DNA from: Caenibius sp. WL
GTDB taxonomy: Bacteria > Pseudomonadota > Alphaproteobacteria > Sphingomonadales > Sphingomonadaceae
DNA length: 64,000 nucleotides
Assembly: GCF_019803445.1 (NCBI RefSeq)
Contig: NZ_CP081844.1
Coordinates: 1,066,501 to 1,130,500, forward strand
Direction of reading: 5' to 3'
Shown here: in pieces, positions 43,903 through 52,553 of the stretch
Position numbering within the stretch: position 1 is the stretch's first letter
Layout of the letters: each line of letters begins with the position of its first letter
Translations under genes and position numbers: made by a program
Notes under the pieces: generated by a model
The model's database searches: none
Told to the model about the DNA's origin: nothing
What the model saw: the letters and a program-made list of their open reading frames with translations, nothing else

Positions 43903-44748
43903 TTGCGCACGGCTTTCATAGGACTGGGCAATATCGGCGCCCCCATGGCGCACCGTCTGGCTGCGGCTGCCCCGCAAACCATCGTGCACGATGCCGTGTC
44001 CGCGGCGATGACGGGGTTCGAAGGCGTGGCGACCCTCGCATCCAGCCCGGCCGCCGTGGGGGAAATGGCTGAACTGGTTGGTGTCTGCGTGCGCGACGAT
44101 GCCGATATCCGTGCGGTGGTGGACGGCCAACAGGGCCTGTTGCGCACCATGCGGACAGGGATCATCGCAGTCCACAGCACGGTGCGCCCGTCCACCGTGG
44201 TCGATCTGGCCGCTCGCGCGGCCGATCACGGGGTGAGCGTGATCGATGTGGCGGTTTCCGGCGGCGCGGATGGTGCGGCCAAGGGGACGCTGACGGGGCT
44301 GGCCGGCGGGGACGCCGCATTGATCGCCAAAGCGCGCCCTATGCTGGACACCTATTGTTCCGATATCATCCATGCCGGAGAAACCGGCAGCGGCATGGCG
44401 TTGAAGCTGTGCAACAATCTGGTGACCTACATCGAATTGAGCGCAGCCCTGGAAGCTTATCGGCTGGCCGAAGCGCTCGATCTCGATCCCGATATGCTCA
44501 CCGGGGTGATGACCAACAACGGCAATCTCACCCCGGCGATGCGCCAATATATTGCCTTTCGCCGTACCGGTCCGGCGCAGATCGGTGGCGAGGCTTTCAT
44601 GGCGACGCAGAAGGCGCTGATCGCACTCGGCAGCAAGGATCTGGAACTCGCCGGAGAAGCGGCTGCGGAAACGGGCACGACGATAGAAGTGACCACCCAT
44701 GTTCGCGCGCATTTCGAACGAATTGTGATGGAGGGTTTGCAGTCATGA
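43903..44748 (+). CDS. NAD(P)-dependent beta-hydroxyacid dehydrogenase (3-hydroxyisobutyrate type)
   Basis: A 281-residue oxidoreductase. I chose the TTG at 43903 (LRTAFIGLGNIGAPMA), which has GGGAGGG upstream and puts the Rossmann GxGxxG at the N-terminus; the open frame begins much earlier at 43669 but that part is not family-like. Family motifs: DVAVSGGADGAAKGTLT (substrate loop) and GSGMALKLCNNLV, containing the catalytic Lys. It oxidises a beta-hydroxy acid, perhaps a side-chain fragment of a steroid. Its stop overlaps the next ATG (ATGA), making a tight operon with the aldehyde dehydrogenase and an SDR. Confidence 0.88.
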   Translation: MRTAFIGLGNIGAPMAHRLAAAAPQTIVHDAVSAAMTGFEGVATLASSPAAVGEMAELVGVCVRDDADIRAVVDGQQGLLRTMRTGIIAVHSTVRPSTVVDLAARAADHGVSVIDVAVSGGADGAAKGTLTGLAGGDAALIAKARPMLDTYCSDIIHAGETGSGMALKLCNNLVTYIELSAALEAYRLAEALDLDPDMLTGVMTNNGNLTPAMRQYIAFRRTGPAQIGGEAFMATQKALIALGSKDLELAGEAAAETGTTIEVTTHVRAHFERIVMEGLQS

Positions 44749-46208
44749 CCGGGTTTGCCGATTCCCTGCTTTACATTGATGGCGCACTCCGCCCGGGCGG
44801 ACAGGGGCGGATGTACGACAATGTCGCCCCGACCGCAGGCCGCCCCGTGGGCCGGGCAGCCGATGCCGGTGCGGAAGATATGGAAGCCGCCATCGCCGCG
44901 GCCCGCCGGGCGTTCGATGAGAGCGACTGGGCGCACGATCATGCTGTTCGCATGCAATGGATGGACCGGTTACAGGCCAGGCTCGCCGACCTGATCCCCG
45001 CCTATCGGGAGCGGATATCGGCGGAAACCGGGGCGACGCTGGCGGTGGTCGATTCGGTCGGCCTCGCCGTGCCGGTCGAAATGATGAAATGGACTATCGA
45101 TCTGGCGCGCAATTACAGATTCGAGCGCGATATCGGAATCAGTACGACCATGGGCGTGCCCAGCCGCCGCCTGGTGTTCAAGGAAGCGGCTGGTGTGGTC
45201 GGCGCGATCACGCCGTGGAACATGCCGGTGCAGATCAATCTGGCGAAGCTGACGGCAGCGTTGGCCGCAGGTTGCACCGTGGTGCTGAAACCCGCCCCTG
45301 ATACGCCATGGTCGGCGATGATGATAGGCGAAGCGGCGGCTGCCATCGGCCTGCCCAGGGGTGTGCTCAATGTGGTGACGAGTGCGGACAAATCGGCACT
45401 GGGCGAACAATTGGTGCGGGACCCGCGCGTCGATGTGATTTCCTTCACCGGTTCCACCGCGGTCGGCAAGCGGATCATGGCGGCGGCTTCCGCCACGCTG
45501 AAGCGGGTGTTTCTGGAACTGGGCGGAAAATCGGCCAATATCGTGCTCGACGATGCGCAATTCCCCGATGCGCTTTATGGCGCGATGACCGTCTGTTTCC
45601 ATGCCGGGCAGGGCTGTTCGCTGCCGACCCGCATTCTCCTGCCGCGTGCGCGGTATGAGGAAGCGGTGGCAATCATCCGCCAGATGTACGAGGCGATGCC
45701 ATTCGGCGATCCGGCCAATCCGCAACAGTTCATGGGACCGGTCGTCTCCAAGGCGCAGTTCGAGCGGGTGGCGGGCTACATCAAGCTGGGGCAGGACGAA
45801 GGGGCCCGGCTGGTAACCGGCGGCGTGGCCGAAGGCATGGATGGCTATTACATCCGCCCGACGCTGTTCGCCGATGTGACGAACGACATGCGTATCGCGC
45901 AGGAGGAGATTTTCGGCCCCGTCCTTGTCGCCATCCCCCACGATGGGGATGACGATGCGGTGCGGATCGCAAACGATTCCGTCTATGGCCTTGGCGGTGC
46001 GGTGCAGTCGTCCGATCCCGACCGCGCGCTGGCAGTGGCGCGGCGCATCCGAACCGGATCGCTCAACATCAACAGTGCCAACATGTTCGGCGCCGATGCC
46101 CCGTTCGGCGGTTACAAGCAGAGCGGGATCGGCCGCGAAATGGGCGTGGAAGGGTTCGAGGAGTACCTGGAAACCAAGACCGTGGCGGTGGAGGCGCAAG
46201 GGGCATGA
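44745..46208 (+). CDS. NAD(P)-dependent aldehyde dehydrogenase
   Basis: A 487-residue enzyme of the ALDH superfamily. It has GAITPWNMPVQINLAKLTAA and GCTVVLKPAPDTP for cofactor binding, FTGSTAVGKRIM, the catalytic Glu in FLELGGKSANIV, and the nucleophilic Cys in FHAGQGCSLPTR. I chose the ATG at 44745, overlapping the stop of the preceding gene by 4 bp; the open frame extends 130 codons upstream as a shadow of that gene. It would oxidise an aldehyde released during side-chain removal, or a terminal aldehyde left by P450 action. Confidence 0.92.
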   Translation: MTGFADSLLYIDGALRPGGQGRMYDNVAPTAGRPVGRAADAGAEDMEAAIAAARRAFDESDWAHDHAVRMQWMDRLQARLADLIPAYRERISAETGATLAVVDSVGLAVPVEMMKWTIDLARNYRFERDIGISTTMGVPSRRLVFKEAAGVVGAITPWNMPVQINLAKLTAALAAGCTVVLKPAPDTPWSAMMIGEAAAAIGLPRGVLNVVTSADKSALGEQLVRDPRVDVISFTGSTAVGKRIMAAASATLKRVFLELGGKSANIVLDDAQFPDALYGAMTVCFHAGQGCSLPTRILLPRARYEEAVAIIRQMYEAMPFGDPANPQQFMGPVVSKAQFERVAGYIKLGQDEGARLVTGGVAEGMDGYYIRPTLFADVTNDMRIAQEEIFGPVLVAIPHDGDDDAVRIANDSVYGLGGAVQSSDPDRALAVARRIRTGSLNINSANMFGADAPFGGYKQSGIGREMGVEGFEEYLETKTVAVEAQGA

Positions 46209-46975
46209 GCGCTGAAGGCAAAGTCGTGCTGGTGACGGGCGGTGCGCGCAACATGGGTTTCCATGCGGCGGCGGGGCTGGTCCGGCGCGGGGCGAAAGTG
46301 GCGATCCTCGCACGCGGACGCGAAGCGGTGGAAGAAGCGGCGCAGGCGCTGGGCGGCGATGTGCTGCCGATCGCGGCGGAGGTGACCGACCCGGCGCAGA
46401 TCGCCGAGGCGCTACGTCAGACGGCGGAGCGTTTCGGCGGGATCGATGGTATCGTCAACAACGCCGGTGTCGCCTATCCCAACGCGATCGAGAAGCTCGA
46501 CGAAGCGCAAGTGCGTGAGCAGACGGCGGTCAACTTTCTCGCCCCGATCTTCGCCGCGCGGGCGGTGATTCCCTATCTGCGCCAGCGCGGCGGTGGGCGG
46601 ATCGTCAATATCTCCTCCGCCACCACGCGGGCGCCGGGTTCGTTCGGGCACCTTTCGATCTATGGCGCGACCAAGGCGGGGCTGGAATATTTCACCGAAC
46701 AACTGCGCCACGAAGTGCAGAAGGACAATATTGCTGTCACCTGCTTCATTCCGGGCGATACCAGCACCGGTTTCGGCCGTGCATGGGCACCGGAAGCGGT
46801 GCAGGCCGCCTATGCCGACTGGCTCGACCAAGGGCCGTACTGGAACGGCATGATGCCGGTGGAAGTGGTGGGGGAAGAAATCGCCCATATGTTCGATCTG
46901 CCGAACAATGTGACATTCGAAGTCACGATGCTCCGCCCGGTCGGGCAACTCCCGAAGACACTGGAGGGGGAATGA
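46205..46975 (+). CDS. Short-chain dehydrogenase/reductase
   Basis: A 256-residue SDR overlapping the aldehyde dehydrogenase by 4 bp. The cofactor loop is TGGARNMGF, with Asn-Met in place of the common Gly-Ile; NNAGVAYP, the active-site Ser (VNISSATT) and Tyr-Lys (SIYGATKAG) are intact. In this cluster it probably oxidises or reduces a hydroxyl or keto group on a steroid or side chain. The exact substrate cannot be read from sequence. Confidence 0.88.
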   Translation: MSAEGKVVLVTGGARNMGFHAAAGLVRRGAKVAILARGREAVEEAAQALGGDVLPIAAEVTDPAQIAEALRQTAERFGGIDGIVNNAGVAYPNAIEKLDEAQVREQTAVNFLAPIFAARAVIPYLRQRGGGRIVNISSATTRAPGSFGHLSIYGATKAGLEYFTEQLRHEVQKDNIAVTCFIPGDTSTGFGRAWAPEAVQAAYADWLDQGPYWNGMMPVEVVGEEIAHMFDLPNNVTFEVTMLRPVGQLPKTLEGE

Positions 46976-47009
46976 ACACACGCTTCGGCCTGAATGGGGA
47001 GGGGCGCCA

Positions 47010-47813
47010 ATGCCTCTCTGCCTGACATATCCCGAAGGGGCTGCGTTGATTGCTGGCGGGACAGGCCGTGTCGGCGAAGGGACGATGCGGCGGCTGGTCG
47101 AAGCCGGGGTGCCGGTGGTCTTTACGTACAACCGCAGCGCGGACCGGGCGCAAGCATTGGAAAGGGAGCTGTGCGGGGCCGGACATGCTGTTCATGCCGT
47201 GCCGATGTCTTTGACCGACGGGGCCAGCATCGATGCGGCTATCGCAAAGGCGGAGGAAGTGGGTGGCGGGCGTATGCACACCGTGATCTCCGCCGGCGGG
47301 CCGCTGATGCCTTTCGCCAAGATCGCCGATGTGGACGAGGCGGCGCTGGAGCGGTTCATCGCCGAAGATGCAATGGGCGCATTCCGCCTGTTTTCGCGCT
47401 GTGTGGCGGCCATGCGGAAAAGCGGGGGCGGCTCGCTCACCGCCTGCACTACCATCGCCAATTTCCGCGTGGTCGATTACGATGGCGTATCGCCCGTCTC
47501 CAAAGGGACAGTGGAGGCTCTGGTGCGTCAGATCGCGGCGGAGGAAGCGGATGCGGGCATCCGCTGCAATGCGGTGCCGGTTTCGTGGGTGTTCGATGCC
47601 ACCGCAGAGGAGCAGATCGCGCAGATGGAGGGCTTGCCCGAGCCGGGGCGCAGCCACGTTATCGCGTTGATCCGCCAACTGGATACGCAGACCCGCCTGC
47701 GCCGCCCGGCCACCATGCTGGAAGCAGGAAACCTGTTCGCTTTCCTCGCTTCCGATCAGGCAAGCTATATCACGGGGCAGAGCATCCGCCTCGACGGCGG
47801 CTTCAGTCTGTAG
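47010..47813 (+). CDS. SDR-family protein with altered catalytic residues
   Basis: A 267-residue SDR fold: GGTGRVGEG cofactor loop near residue 16, a GGPLMPF segment in place of NNAG, and the closing YITGQSIRLDGGFSL. The catalytic Tyr of YxxxK is Ser161 (SPVSK, Lys165 kept), and the expected active-site Ser lies in TACTTIANF without a clear Ser. It may therefore be non-catalytic or use a different mechanism, as in some enoyl-reductase-like SDRs. It lies 34 bp after the previous SDR on the same strand. Confidence 0.82.
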   Translation: MPLCLTYPEGAALIAGGTGRVGEGTMRRLVEAGVPVVFTYNRSADRAQALERELCGAGHAVHAVPMSLTDGASIDAAIAKAEEVGGGRMHTVISAGGPLMPFAKIADVDEAALERFIAEDAMGAFRLFSRCVAAMRKSGGGSLTACTTIANFRVVDYDGVSPVSKGTVEALVRQIAAEEADAGIRCNAVPVSWVFDATAEEQIAQMEGLPEPGRSHVIALIRQLDTQTRLRRPATMLEAGNLFAFLASDQASYITGQSIRLDGGFSL

Positions 47814-47830
47814 AGCATGCCTTTCCGCAG

Positions 47831-47858
47831 GGCCGCGCAGCTATCGCAGTGCGCGGCC
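47831..47858. terminator. GC-rich hairpin between convergent genes
   Basis: GGCCGCGCA (47831-47839) and TGCGCGGCC (47850-47858) form a perfect 9-bp stem between the ends of a plus-strand SDR gene and the minus-strand NTF2-like gene. There is no T-run; it could act in both directions. Confidence 0.6.
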
Positions 47859-47869
47859 TTGCGCGGGCG

Positions 47870-48391
47870 TTATTGGGCGGATTGACCGAAAGCGGTTTGC
47901 GTCTGTTCGCCGAGGCCCACGACCTTGCGCACGCCTTCTTCGCTCACTTCGTCCATCAGGAACGAGAGGCGGCGCGATTTGCTGCTGGAGAGCAGCCATT
48001 CGCCGTTCACTTTGCGGAACGTGTCCTCATAAGCGGTGGCGAGTTGGATCAGCGTGCGGGCCTGCTTGTCGATCTGGAAGAAATAGAGATCGAACAGGCC
48101 GGTGGCGGTGTCCGGCCCGGTCAGCGTGATGATCGGGTTCTGCATGTGATGCATGTCCAGCACATGCGGCACGCAACCGAACTGCGTGTAAAGCGCGACG
48201 AAGTCTTCCGGATTGTCGAACACCGGGAAGCCTTCGAAATCGATCGTGGCGTCGTCGGTGAAACACTTGCGCACTTCGGCGGGCTGTTTGCGGTCGCAGG
48301 CGCGCAGATACCGGACCTTGACATCGGTGATCGCCGCAAGGTCTTCCATCGCCTGGACACGCCGTGCGAGATCGTTCAGGTCAACGCTCAT
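47870..48391 (-). CDS. NTF2/SnoaL-like protein, BaiE-type steroid dehydratase candidate
   Basis: A 173-residue cone-shaped NTF2-fold protein. I chose the ATG at 48391, which has AAGGAG 9 nt upstream; an ATG at 48400 directly abuts that site. Compared from memory with the bile-acid 7alpha-dehydratase BaiE, the catalytic residues coincide: Tyr28 and Asp33 (RYLRACD, for BaiE Tyr30/Asp35), His81 (LDMHH, for His83) and Arg141 (for Arg146). The BaiE Asp106 position is Phe104. Sphingomonads that degrade bile acids use BaiE-like 7alpha-hydroxysteroid dehydratases, so a steroid dehydration step is a good hypothesis. It is transcribed divergently from an AraC regulator. Confidence 0.8.
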   Translation of the reverse strand: MSVDLNDLARRVQAMEDLAAITDVKVRYLRACDRKQPAEVRKCFTDDATIDFEGFPVFDNPEDFVALYTQFGCVPHVLDMHHMQNPIITLTGPDTATGLFDLYFFQIDKQARTLIQLATAYEDTFRKVNGEWLLSSSKSRRLSFLMDEVSEEGVRKVVGLGEQTQTAFGQSAQ

Positions 48392-48679
48392 TCTTGTCAT
48401 CTCCTTGTTTCCCGCTCCGCTCATACGCTGCGTCGGTGAGAAATCCACCGTGGTGCGCATGGAACGCGGCAGGGGCAGGGGATTTTCATGCCGCTTCGCG
48501 GTGGATGCCAAGCCTTCCCGCTTGAGAAAATGGCCGCACTTTCGAAATATGGCCATCGTCTGCTGCTATCTGGCCGGATAGCGGGCACGGGCAGCGACTG
48601 CACGCGCCATTTGATCTCGACACCGCTTCTCCGGGCGGCATAAGAATAGCCGTCAAACAAAATCGGGTTAGGATGTGTG
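48392..48679. promoter_or_regulatory. Divergent promoter region of NTF2-like gene and AraC gene
   Basis: About 288 bp between divergent starts. It should hold both promoters and probably the operator of the adjacent AraC regulator. I see a near-palindromic TATCTGGCCGGATA in the right half, but nothing decisive. Confidence 0.4.
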
Positions 48680-49558
48680 ATGGATTTTGCCAGACATGAA
48701 AGTCTGGTCAGGGTCGACACCGCACATGTGGTTGCGGAACTGATCAGGCACCCTGAAGAAACGAAGCCGGGCGAAGTGTTCCGCGAACCGATGCACGTGG
48801 TCGCGCTGCAGCATCGGCAGCCGTCCTACACTTGCCAGGGCCGCTATCGCGTGCCGAACGTGCGCCCCGATTTCCAAAGCATCGGCCGCCTGCTGGTGCT
48901 GCCGGCGGAAGTGCCGCTGGAAGTGTGCACGCTGGAACGCCCGGATGAGGTGGTACGCTGCATGTTCACGCAGGAAGTGCTGGAGGAATATGGCGGTGAC
49001 GGCCATATCTTCGACGGCAATGTGTTGTCGTCGCTGCTCAATTTCCGCCATCGCGGGATCGAGGATATTCTCGGTATTCTGGGCAACGAATTGCGTGCCC
49101 CCGGTTTCGCCAGCAATGCGCTGGTCGAATCGCTGGGGATGACGCTGCTGATCCAGTTCGCACGCTATGTCCGCGAATTCCCCAAGGGCGATATCGTCTA
49201 TCGCGGCGGGCTGTCGCGCCGCCATATGCGGATCATCACCGAAGCGGTGGAAGGCGGCACGCGTTGCCCGTCCTTGTCCGAACTCAGCGATCTCGCCGGG
49301 GTCAGCTTGCGCCATCTGACGCGCAGTTTCAAGGAATCCACCGGCATGACGGTCTATGCCTATATCGAACAGGTACGGTTCGAAAAGGCGCGGGCGCTGC
49401 TTGCTGATACCGATCTGCTGGTGAAGGATATCGCCTATCGCCTGGGCTTTTCCTGCGCCAGCAGTCTTTCGGTCGCTTTCCGCAAGCTCGCCGGGGAAAC
49501 GCCGCAGGATTACCGCCGGCGGGTGGGACGTTCGGCGAAAAGCAGGGCGGCGCACTGA
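48680..49558 (+). CDS. AraC-family transcription regulator
   Basis: A 292-residue regulator. The C-terminal AraC domain carries PSLSELSDLAGVSLRHLTRS (first helix-turn-helix) and LVKDIAYRLGFSCASSLSV (second). The N-terminal 170 residues are an effector domain of unknown ligand. I chose the ATG at 48680 with AGGA six nt upstream; a GTG at 48677 is adjacent. It is similar in layout to the regulator at 62959, sharing the LLRGGLSR / LRGGLSRR-type linker and RHLTR-F helix, so the two are probably paralogues that control this steroid cluster. Confidence 0.9.
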   Translation: MDFARHESLVRVDTAHVVAELIRHPEETKPGEVFREPMHVVALQHRQPSYTCQGRYRVPNVRPDFQSIGRLLVLPAEVPLEVCTLERPDEVVRCMFTQEVLEEYGGDGHIFDGNVLSSLLNFRHRGIEDILGILGNELRAPGFASNALVESLGMTLLIQFARYVREFPKGDIVYRGGLSRRHMRIITEAVEGGTRCPSLSELSDLAGVSLRHLTRSFKESTGMTVYAYIEQVRFEKARALLADTDLLVKDIAYRLGFSCASSLSVAFRKLAGETPQDYRRRVGRSAKSRAAH

Positions 49559-49593
49559 CGGGTGAAAGAACCGCAGACTGGGAGAAAGATAGC

Positions 49594-50796
49594 ATGACAG
49601 GTCTGGCCGTTTCCGATCGCGACCGCCCGCTTTACGATCCGTTCGATTACAGCCTGCATGACGATCCCTATCCCACTTACCGGCGGCTGCGGGATGAGGC
49701 ACCCGTCTATCACAACGCGAAATTCGATTTCTATGTTCTGTCGCGTTACGAGGATTGCAGCGCGGCGGTGCGCGATTTCAAGACTTTCTCCAGCGCGCAG
49801 GGAACGACGCTGGAAAGCCTGAAAGCGCAGGTCCAACTGCTCATCAATACCGATCCGCCGGTGCACAGCCGCATGCGGCATCTCATCGCGGGCATGTTCA
49901 CCCCGGCCAAGGTCGCCCCGCTGGAACAGGCGGTGCGGACCATGGCGCGCGAATTGCTCGCCCCGCATCTGGCCGATGGGCGGATCGACATTATCGGCGA
50001 TTTCGCAGCCAAGCTGCCGATGGCGATCATCTGCAAACTGCTGGGCTTTCCGCGCGAGGATGAGGATCGACTGCGCAATCTGACCGATACCGTGGTGCAT
50101 CGCGATGAAGGCGTGTTCGCCATGCCCGACGAAGGGATGCGGGCGACGCTTGCGCTCTATGAATATTTCAACGCCGATATCGCGGAGCGGGCACGCGGCG
50201 CCCGGCGGGAAGATATCGTCGCTTCGCTGATGGATGCGCAGGCGGCTGGCAAGCTGACGCACGAGGAACTGATCGGCTATATCTACATCCTGTCCATCGC
50301 CGGAAACGAGACCACGACCAAGCTGATCGGCAACATCTGCTATCAATTGCACAGGCATCCAGATCAGGCGGCGCTGCTGCGCGCCGATCCTACGCTGATC
50401 GAATCCACGGTGGAAGAAACCATGCGGTTCGACGGCCCCACGCAGATGATGGCGCGAACCACCACCCGCGATGTCACTCTGCATGGGGTGACGATCCCGG
50501 CCCATGCCAAAGTCGCGTTGCTGTTCACCAGCGCCAACCGGGACGAACGCAAGTTCGAACGGGCGGAAGAATACGACGTGCGGCGCAATCCGCGCGATCA
50601 CCTGGGCTTCGGCGGCGGATTGCATGCCTGCCTTGGCGCGGCGCTGGCTCGGCTGGAAGCCCGTGTGGCAATGGAGGAAATCTTTGCCGCGCTGGGCGAA
50701 TTCACTGTCGATGAAACCACGCTGGAACGGATGCATTCGCCCAATGTGCGCGGGCTGACCCGCGAAATCCTGACTTTCACCCCCAAGGAAAAGTGA
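49594..50796 (+). CDS. Cytochrome P450 monooxygenase
   Basis: A 400-residue soluble bacterial P450. The I-helix oxygen-binding motif is AGNETT (236-241), the K-helix ExxR is Glu275-Arg278, and the heme ligand is Cys346 in GFGGGLHACLGAALARLE. A good ribosome binding site (GGGAGAAAG) precedes the ATG. A ferredoxin gene follows after 7 bp and should be its electron donor. By context it may hydroxylate a steroid, for example the terminal side-chain carbon as CYP125/CYP142 do in mycobacteria; membership of those subfamilies cannot be decided here. Confidence 0.93.
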   Translation: MTGLAVSDRDRPLYDPFDYSLHDDPYPTYRRLRDEAPVYHNAKFDFYVLSRYEDCSAAVRDFKTFSSAQGTTLESLKAQVQLLINTDPPVHSRMRHLIAGMFTPAKVAPLEQAVRTMARELLAPHLADGRIDIIGDFAAKLPMAIICKLLGFPREDEDRLRNLTDTVVHRDEGVFAMPDEGMRATLALYEYFNADIAERARGARREDIVASLMDAQAAGKLTHEELIGYIYILSIAGNETTTKLIGNICYQLHRHPDQAALLRADPTLIESTVEETMRFDGPTQMMARTTTRDVTLHGVTIPAHAKVALLFTSANRDERKFERAEEYDVRRNPRDHLGFGGGLHACLGAALARLEARVAMEEIFAALGEFTVDETTLERMHSPNVRGLTREILTFTPKEK

Positions 50797-50803
50797 CCGC
50801 CGC

Positions 50804-51121
50804 ATGCCCAAGGTAACCTATCGCCCCGCATCGGGCGATCCGATCACTGTCGATGCCTTCGCCGATATGACGCTGATGGAAGTGGCGCTGTGCAACGATG
50901 TGCCCGGTATTGTCGGGCTCTGCGGCGGCATCTGTTCCTGCGCCACCTGTCATGTCTATGTGGACGAGGAATGGGCCGACCGCCTCCCCGCGCCGAGCGG
51001 GGAGGAGCAGGATATGGTGGAAGGGCTGGACAAGCGCCGGGCGAATAGCCGCCTGGGGTGCCAGGTCATGGTGACCGACGCGCTCGACGGGCTGGTGGTG
51101 ACGGTCGCGGAGGCCGAGTAA
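50804..51121 (+). CDS. 2Fe-2S ferredoxin, adrenodoxin/putidaredoxin type
   Basis: A 105-residue electron carrier with cluster ligands Cys40, Cys46, Cys49 and Cys86 in the CX5CX2C...C arrangement (GLCGGICSCATC, SRLGCQV). This pattern is that of P450-linked ferredoxins. It starts 7 bp after the P450 stop, so the two form one transcription unit. A matching ferredoxin reductase is not in the window. Confidence 0.93.
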   Translation: MPKVTYRPASGDPITVDAFADMTLMEVALCNDVPGIVGLCGGICSCATCHVYVDEEWADRLPAPSGEEQDMVEGLDKRRANSRLGCQVMVTDALDGLVVTVAEAE

Positions 51122-51127
51122 CCCCGG

Positions 51128-51514
51128 CTATTCGCCCGATGTCCCTCGATGCGCAGCAAGGGCGCGGCCCAGTGCGGCCGAGAAGCCCGCCATCCGGGGG
51201 TGGCCGACATAGTTGACCATGAATACGCGGATTTCCTCCACCTGTTCGACAGTCAATTCCCCCTTTGCCAGAGCGGCGCGAATCTGGATTTCGGCGATAT
51301 CGGTTTCGCCCAGGGCAATCACCGCGCCAAGGATCAGCAGGCGGCGCTGGGCAATGGTCAGCACATCGCGGGTCCAGACTTCACCGAACAGATGGTCAAT
51401 CGTGTTCTGGACATAGGCACCTCGGCTTTCGCGCGGGGGTAGGGGGACAACGCCGCCATAGACAGCGTCGAACAGGGCTTCGCCCCGGGCGGTGCGATCC
51501 TCTTCCCCGCTCAT
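51128..51514 (-). CDS. Carboxymuconolactone decarboxylase-family protein
   Basis: A 128-residue alpha-helical protein of the CMD/AhpD-like family: DHLFGEVWTRDVLTIAQRRL, ALGETDIAEIQIRAAL and FMVNYVGHPRMAGF. The CxxC of AhpD is absent, so it is not a peroxidase partner; the decarboxylase/lactone type fits better. I chose the ATG at 51514, overlapping the SDR stop upstream by 4 bp; the longer open frame is a shadow of that SDR. It is convergent with the ferredoxin gene, with a gap of only 6 bp. Its role in steroid breakdown is unknown. Confidence 0.85.
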   Translation of the reverse strand: MSGEEDRTARGEALFDAVYGGVVPLPPRESRGAYVQNTIDHLFGEVWTRDVLTIAQRRLLILGAVIALGETDIAEIQIRAALAKGELTVEQVEEIRVFMVNYVGHPRMAGFSAALGRALAAHRGTSGE

Positions 51515-52332
51515 GCAGAAGCGGCCTTCTGCAGCAGGGAATCGAGATCGATCATGCCCATGGCCATGCCTGCGGTGAAGCCGCCATCGGCAATGAAATT
51601 GGTGCCGTTGACGTAGCTTGCGCCGTCCGAATTGAGGAAGATCAGCGGATAGGCCTGCTCCGCTGAGGAGGAGCGGCGGTTGATCGGTGCGGTATAGACG
51701 TCGATAATCGCCGGGCTGGATACGGCTTCGAAATCCTTGGTCATGCCGGACTGGGTCGGGCCGGGGCTCAGCAGATTGAGGCGGATGCCCTGCCCGATCA
51801 GCGTTTGCGCGCGCCGCATGCCCCACACGATCGCCGCTTCCTTGGCAAAGGCGTAGGGATCGCCCAGTTCGGGCAGATGCTGTTCCGCCCAGGCGAGACC
51901 GGTGTCGTAATCGGGCGTCTGGACGAGTTCGGTTACCGTGGGCAGGCGCAGGACATAGCCATTGCCCGCCGTGGACGCGATGATGGCCACCGCCCCGCCG
52001 CGCCGCATTTTGGGCAGAGTCTGTTCGACGAGATAGCGCGCGCTGAGGAAATTGACCTGCACCACTTCGATGCCGGGGAAAGTCTGCGGCAAGCCCGCGC
52101 AATAGAACAGCGCGTCGATCGGTCCATCGATCCCGGCCAGCGCGGCGTCGATATCCGCCCGGCTGCGCAGATCGCAAAGGGTGAAGGAGGCGAGGTCCAC
52201 CGGCGAAGGCTTGATGTCGAACCCGTGCACTTCACCACCCAGGCGGATCAGTTCGCGTGCGGTCGCTTCACCGATACCGGAATGGCAGCCGACGACGAGG
52301 CAGCGTTTCCCTTCGTATGACCACAGGTCCAT
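51511..52332 (-). CDS. SDR resembling 3alpha-hydroxysteroid dehydrogenase/carbonyl reductase
   Basis: A 273-residue SDR. I chose the ATG at 52332 (MDLWSYEGKRCLVVG) with GGGAGAGAG upstream. Cofactor loop GCHSGIGEA, DLRSRADIDAAL, the short CAGLPQTFPG in place of NNAG, a long insertion before the active site, and the YAFAKEA Tyr-Lys pair together resemble the Comamonas 3alpha-HSD/CR group more than classical SDRs. It likely interconverts a steroid hydroxyl and ketone. It is cotranscribed with the CMD-family gene and divergent from the flavoprotein. Confidence 0.85.
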   Translation of the reverse strand: MDLWSYEGKRCLVVGCHSGIGEATARELIRLGGEVHGFDIKPSPVDLASFTLCDLRSRADIDAALAGIDGPIDALFYCAGLPQTFPGIEVVQVNFLSARYLVEQTLPKMRRGGAVAIIASTAGNGYVLRLPTVTELVQTPDYDTGLAWAEQHLPELGDPYAFAKEAAIVWGMRRAQTLIGQGIRLNLLSPGPTQSGMTKDFEAVSSPAIIDVYTAPINRRSSSAEQAYPLIFLNSDGASYVNGTNFIADGGFTAGMAMGMIDLDSLLQKAASA

Positions 52333-52553
52333 AACTACTCTCTCCCGATTGTTTGGCCGAACGTATCGCAAGCAGGGGCCGATTCAAGCGGGAGTGCGCG
52401 TGGAGGCTTTGGCGATATGGACATTTAGCGGGATATCGCGGCATCCTCCGTTGCCCCCCATGCGCGGAGTAACCTAACCGGGTGGGAGTGGCGGTTGTCC
52501 GCGATGTGTCGAGACTTGGTAGTGCGCGCCAGCGATGGCGCGATAGGAGAAAG
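52333..52553. promoter_or_regulatory. Divergent promoter region of SDR and flavoprotein genes
   Basis: About 220 bp that must drive the SDR/CMD pair leftward and the flavoprotein rightward. No clear operator was recognised. An AGGAG ribosome binding site lies at its right end. Confidence 0.4.
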
